NCBI RefSeq assembly: GCF_020515695.1
Contig: NZ_JAIWJA010000007.1
Span: forward strand, 124,001 to 188,000
DNA length: 64,000 nucleotides
From: Pseudomonas sp. MWU16-30317
GTDB lineage: Bacteria; Pseudomonadota; Gammaproteobacteria; Pseudomonadales; Pseudomonadaceae
Reading direction: 5' to 3'
A program made the position numbers and the translations under genes. This document shows, piece by piece, positions 63,278-64,000 of the stretch. The notes below the pieces were generated by a model, which saw only the letters and a program-made list of their open reading frames with translations, ran no database searches and was not told the origin of the DNA. How positions within the stretch are numbered: position 1 is the first letter of the stretch; each line of letters begins with the position of its first letter.

Positions 63278-63553
63278 CTACAGGCGCTGACTCTGTGCCG
63301 GACGCTGGGCCTGCCGGGCCGAGTCAGCAGTCTCGGTTTGGGTCATATGTGCGTCGAGCACATCGCTGAGGAAGCGAAACTGATCGTGGAAACCGACCAC
63401 ACCATTGCTGAAATGTCTCTCAGCTGCAGGAATCAGAAACACATCGAAACGATCGTCCTCGATCAGGGGTGCGCGGCTACGCATCACTACGTTCTGGGCA
63501 AAGTAATTTCTGCCGAACTCAGGGAACGAAACACTCAGAGTCACGTTGGTCAT
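63278..63553 (-). CDS. Uncharacterised 91-residue protein
   Basis: I do not recognise this family. The start ATG at 63553 has GGAG at 7 nt, giving MTNVTLSVSFPEF. There is a charged, aromatic centre (LIEDDRFDVFLIPAAERHF) and a Gln/Thr-rich tail. No signal peptide, membrane helix or catalytic motif is visible. The coding character and good ribosome-binding site argue it is a real gene. Confidence 0.6.
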   Translation of the reverse strand: MTNVTLSVSFPEFGRNYFAQNVVMRSRAPLIEDDRFDVFLIPAAERHFSNGVVGFHDQFRFLSDVLDAHMTQTETADSARQAQRPAQSQRL

Positions 63554-63826
63554 CACAAGGCTCCCTACGCCGAAGTATTCAAGGTTGTGACCAGCGTACG
63601 CCCGGGAGGTGCAAAGAATCATGAGATTTGCATGAATTACAGGTATCGATGGCAGTGATGATGGGCCACCTTTTTACAGCTTGACGTGGGATTGCACTTC
63701 CTCGCTCGGGGCAATTATCAGCGCAATCGATAATCGTCATCATCGGCGTTCGTTTTGATTGGCAGGCGTGCGCGGGCATCATTGCCTTCACTCAACCCCT
63801 TCCCGCAAAACCGCAAGGAGGCCGCT

Positions 63827-63940
63827 ATGGCTATCTCTCTTTTGTTAATGGCCCTGCAAGATGCATGGCTCAATATCGGCAAGGCTGCCGCGCAGATGCC
63901 GACCACCGAAAATCAGACTCCAAAACAGCAACCGCGCTGA
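63827..63940 (+). CDS. 37-residue small ORF with strong ribosome-binding site
   Basis: The ATG follows AAGGAGG at 6 nt, a near-ideal Shine-Dalgarno. The product is MAISLLLMALQDAWLNIG followed by a polar Gln/Pro tail. The N-terminal half is hydrophobic and could be a short amphipathic or membrane helix. No family is recognised. An in-frame upstream start at 63755 lacks a ribosome-binding site. Confidence 0.5.
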   Translation: MAISLLLMALQDAWLNIGKAAAQMPTTENQTPKQQPR

Positions 63941-64000
63941 TTGCCGGCACCGCCACTGCATCGGCTACGGACACTCGCAGGCGTCCCGCGCGCTGCTCAA

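Noticed and set aside
63579-63791. 70-codon minus-strand frame
   Set aside because: No Shine-Dalgarno; composition not protein-like.

Overview
The window is chromosomal DNA of a Pseudomonas, most likely of the fluorescens/putida/syringae side of the genus. The grounds are high GC content, the flagellar order flgZ-flgN-flgM-flgA / cheV-cheR-flgBCDE-flgFGHIJKL followed by a glycosylation island, an arnBCADTEF-ugd operon, and many GTGGGAGC-type intergenic hairpins. No rRNA, tRNA, CRISPR array, insertion sequence, integrase or prophage gene was seen.

Region 1 (1-17.9 kb, all minus strand) is a flagellin-glycosylation island. Transcription runs from high to low coordinates. Two very large multidomain glycosyltransferases come first, then a complete CMP-pseudaminic acid pathway (pseB, pseC, pseF, pseG, pseI, pseH). 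A second sugar module follows: a phytanoyl-CoA dioxygenase-like protein, a GT61 glycosyltransferase, an FdtA-type dTDP-sugar ketoisomerase and an FdtB-type aminotransferase. A separately promoted FabH-like ketoacyl synthase III ends the island. By analogy with other pseudomonads fliC should lie just beyond the left edge.

Region 2 (17.9-34.4 kb) is flagellar cluster I: flgL-flgK-flgJ-flgI-flgH-flgG-flgF and flgE-flgD-flgC-flgB, then cheR and cheV on the minus strand. Divergent from these are flgA, flgM, flgN and the PilZ gene flgZ on the plus strand. Good sigma-54 promoters are visible before flgB, flgF and flgA, and a sigma-28 promoter before flgM. Hook and rod genes are therefore class II/III sigma-54 genes and the anti-sigma factor is partly sigma-28 controlled.

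Region 3 (34.4-42.8 kb) is mixed metabolism: an MFS transporter, a glutamate-polyamine ligase-like glutamine synthetase homologue, a three-gene membrane-bound FAD/cytochrome c dehydrogenase of the gluconate 2-dehydrogenase type, and a Bcr/CflA efflux pump.

Region 4 (43.2-53.7 kb) holds arnBCADTEF-ugd, with seven consecutive 4-bp overlaps or near contacts. It adds 4-amino-4-deoxy-L-arabinose to lipid A and gives polymyxin resistance. A convergent ArnT/GT39-like membrane glycosyltransferase follows.

Region 5 (54.0-61.4 kb, minus strand) is an acid-sugar (L-threonate / 2- and 3-oxo-tetronate) catabolic operon: a DeoR-type regulator, ltnD, otnK, otnC, a GntP-family permease and otnI, with a pirin gene downstream. 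Three 10-bp-phased GTTAA repeats upstream of ltnD are a candidate operator. The right end carries a PfpI/DJ-1 protein, a ketopantoate reductase homologue, an unrecognised 91-residue protein and a 37-residue small ORF with an excellent ribosome-binding site.

Most of the window is standard pseudomonad core. The least ordinary part is the left-hand island, where two nucleotide-sugar pathways, a PhyH-type oxygenase, a GT61 enzyme and a ketoacyl synthase sit in one cluster.
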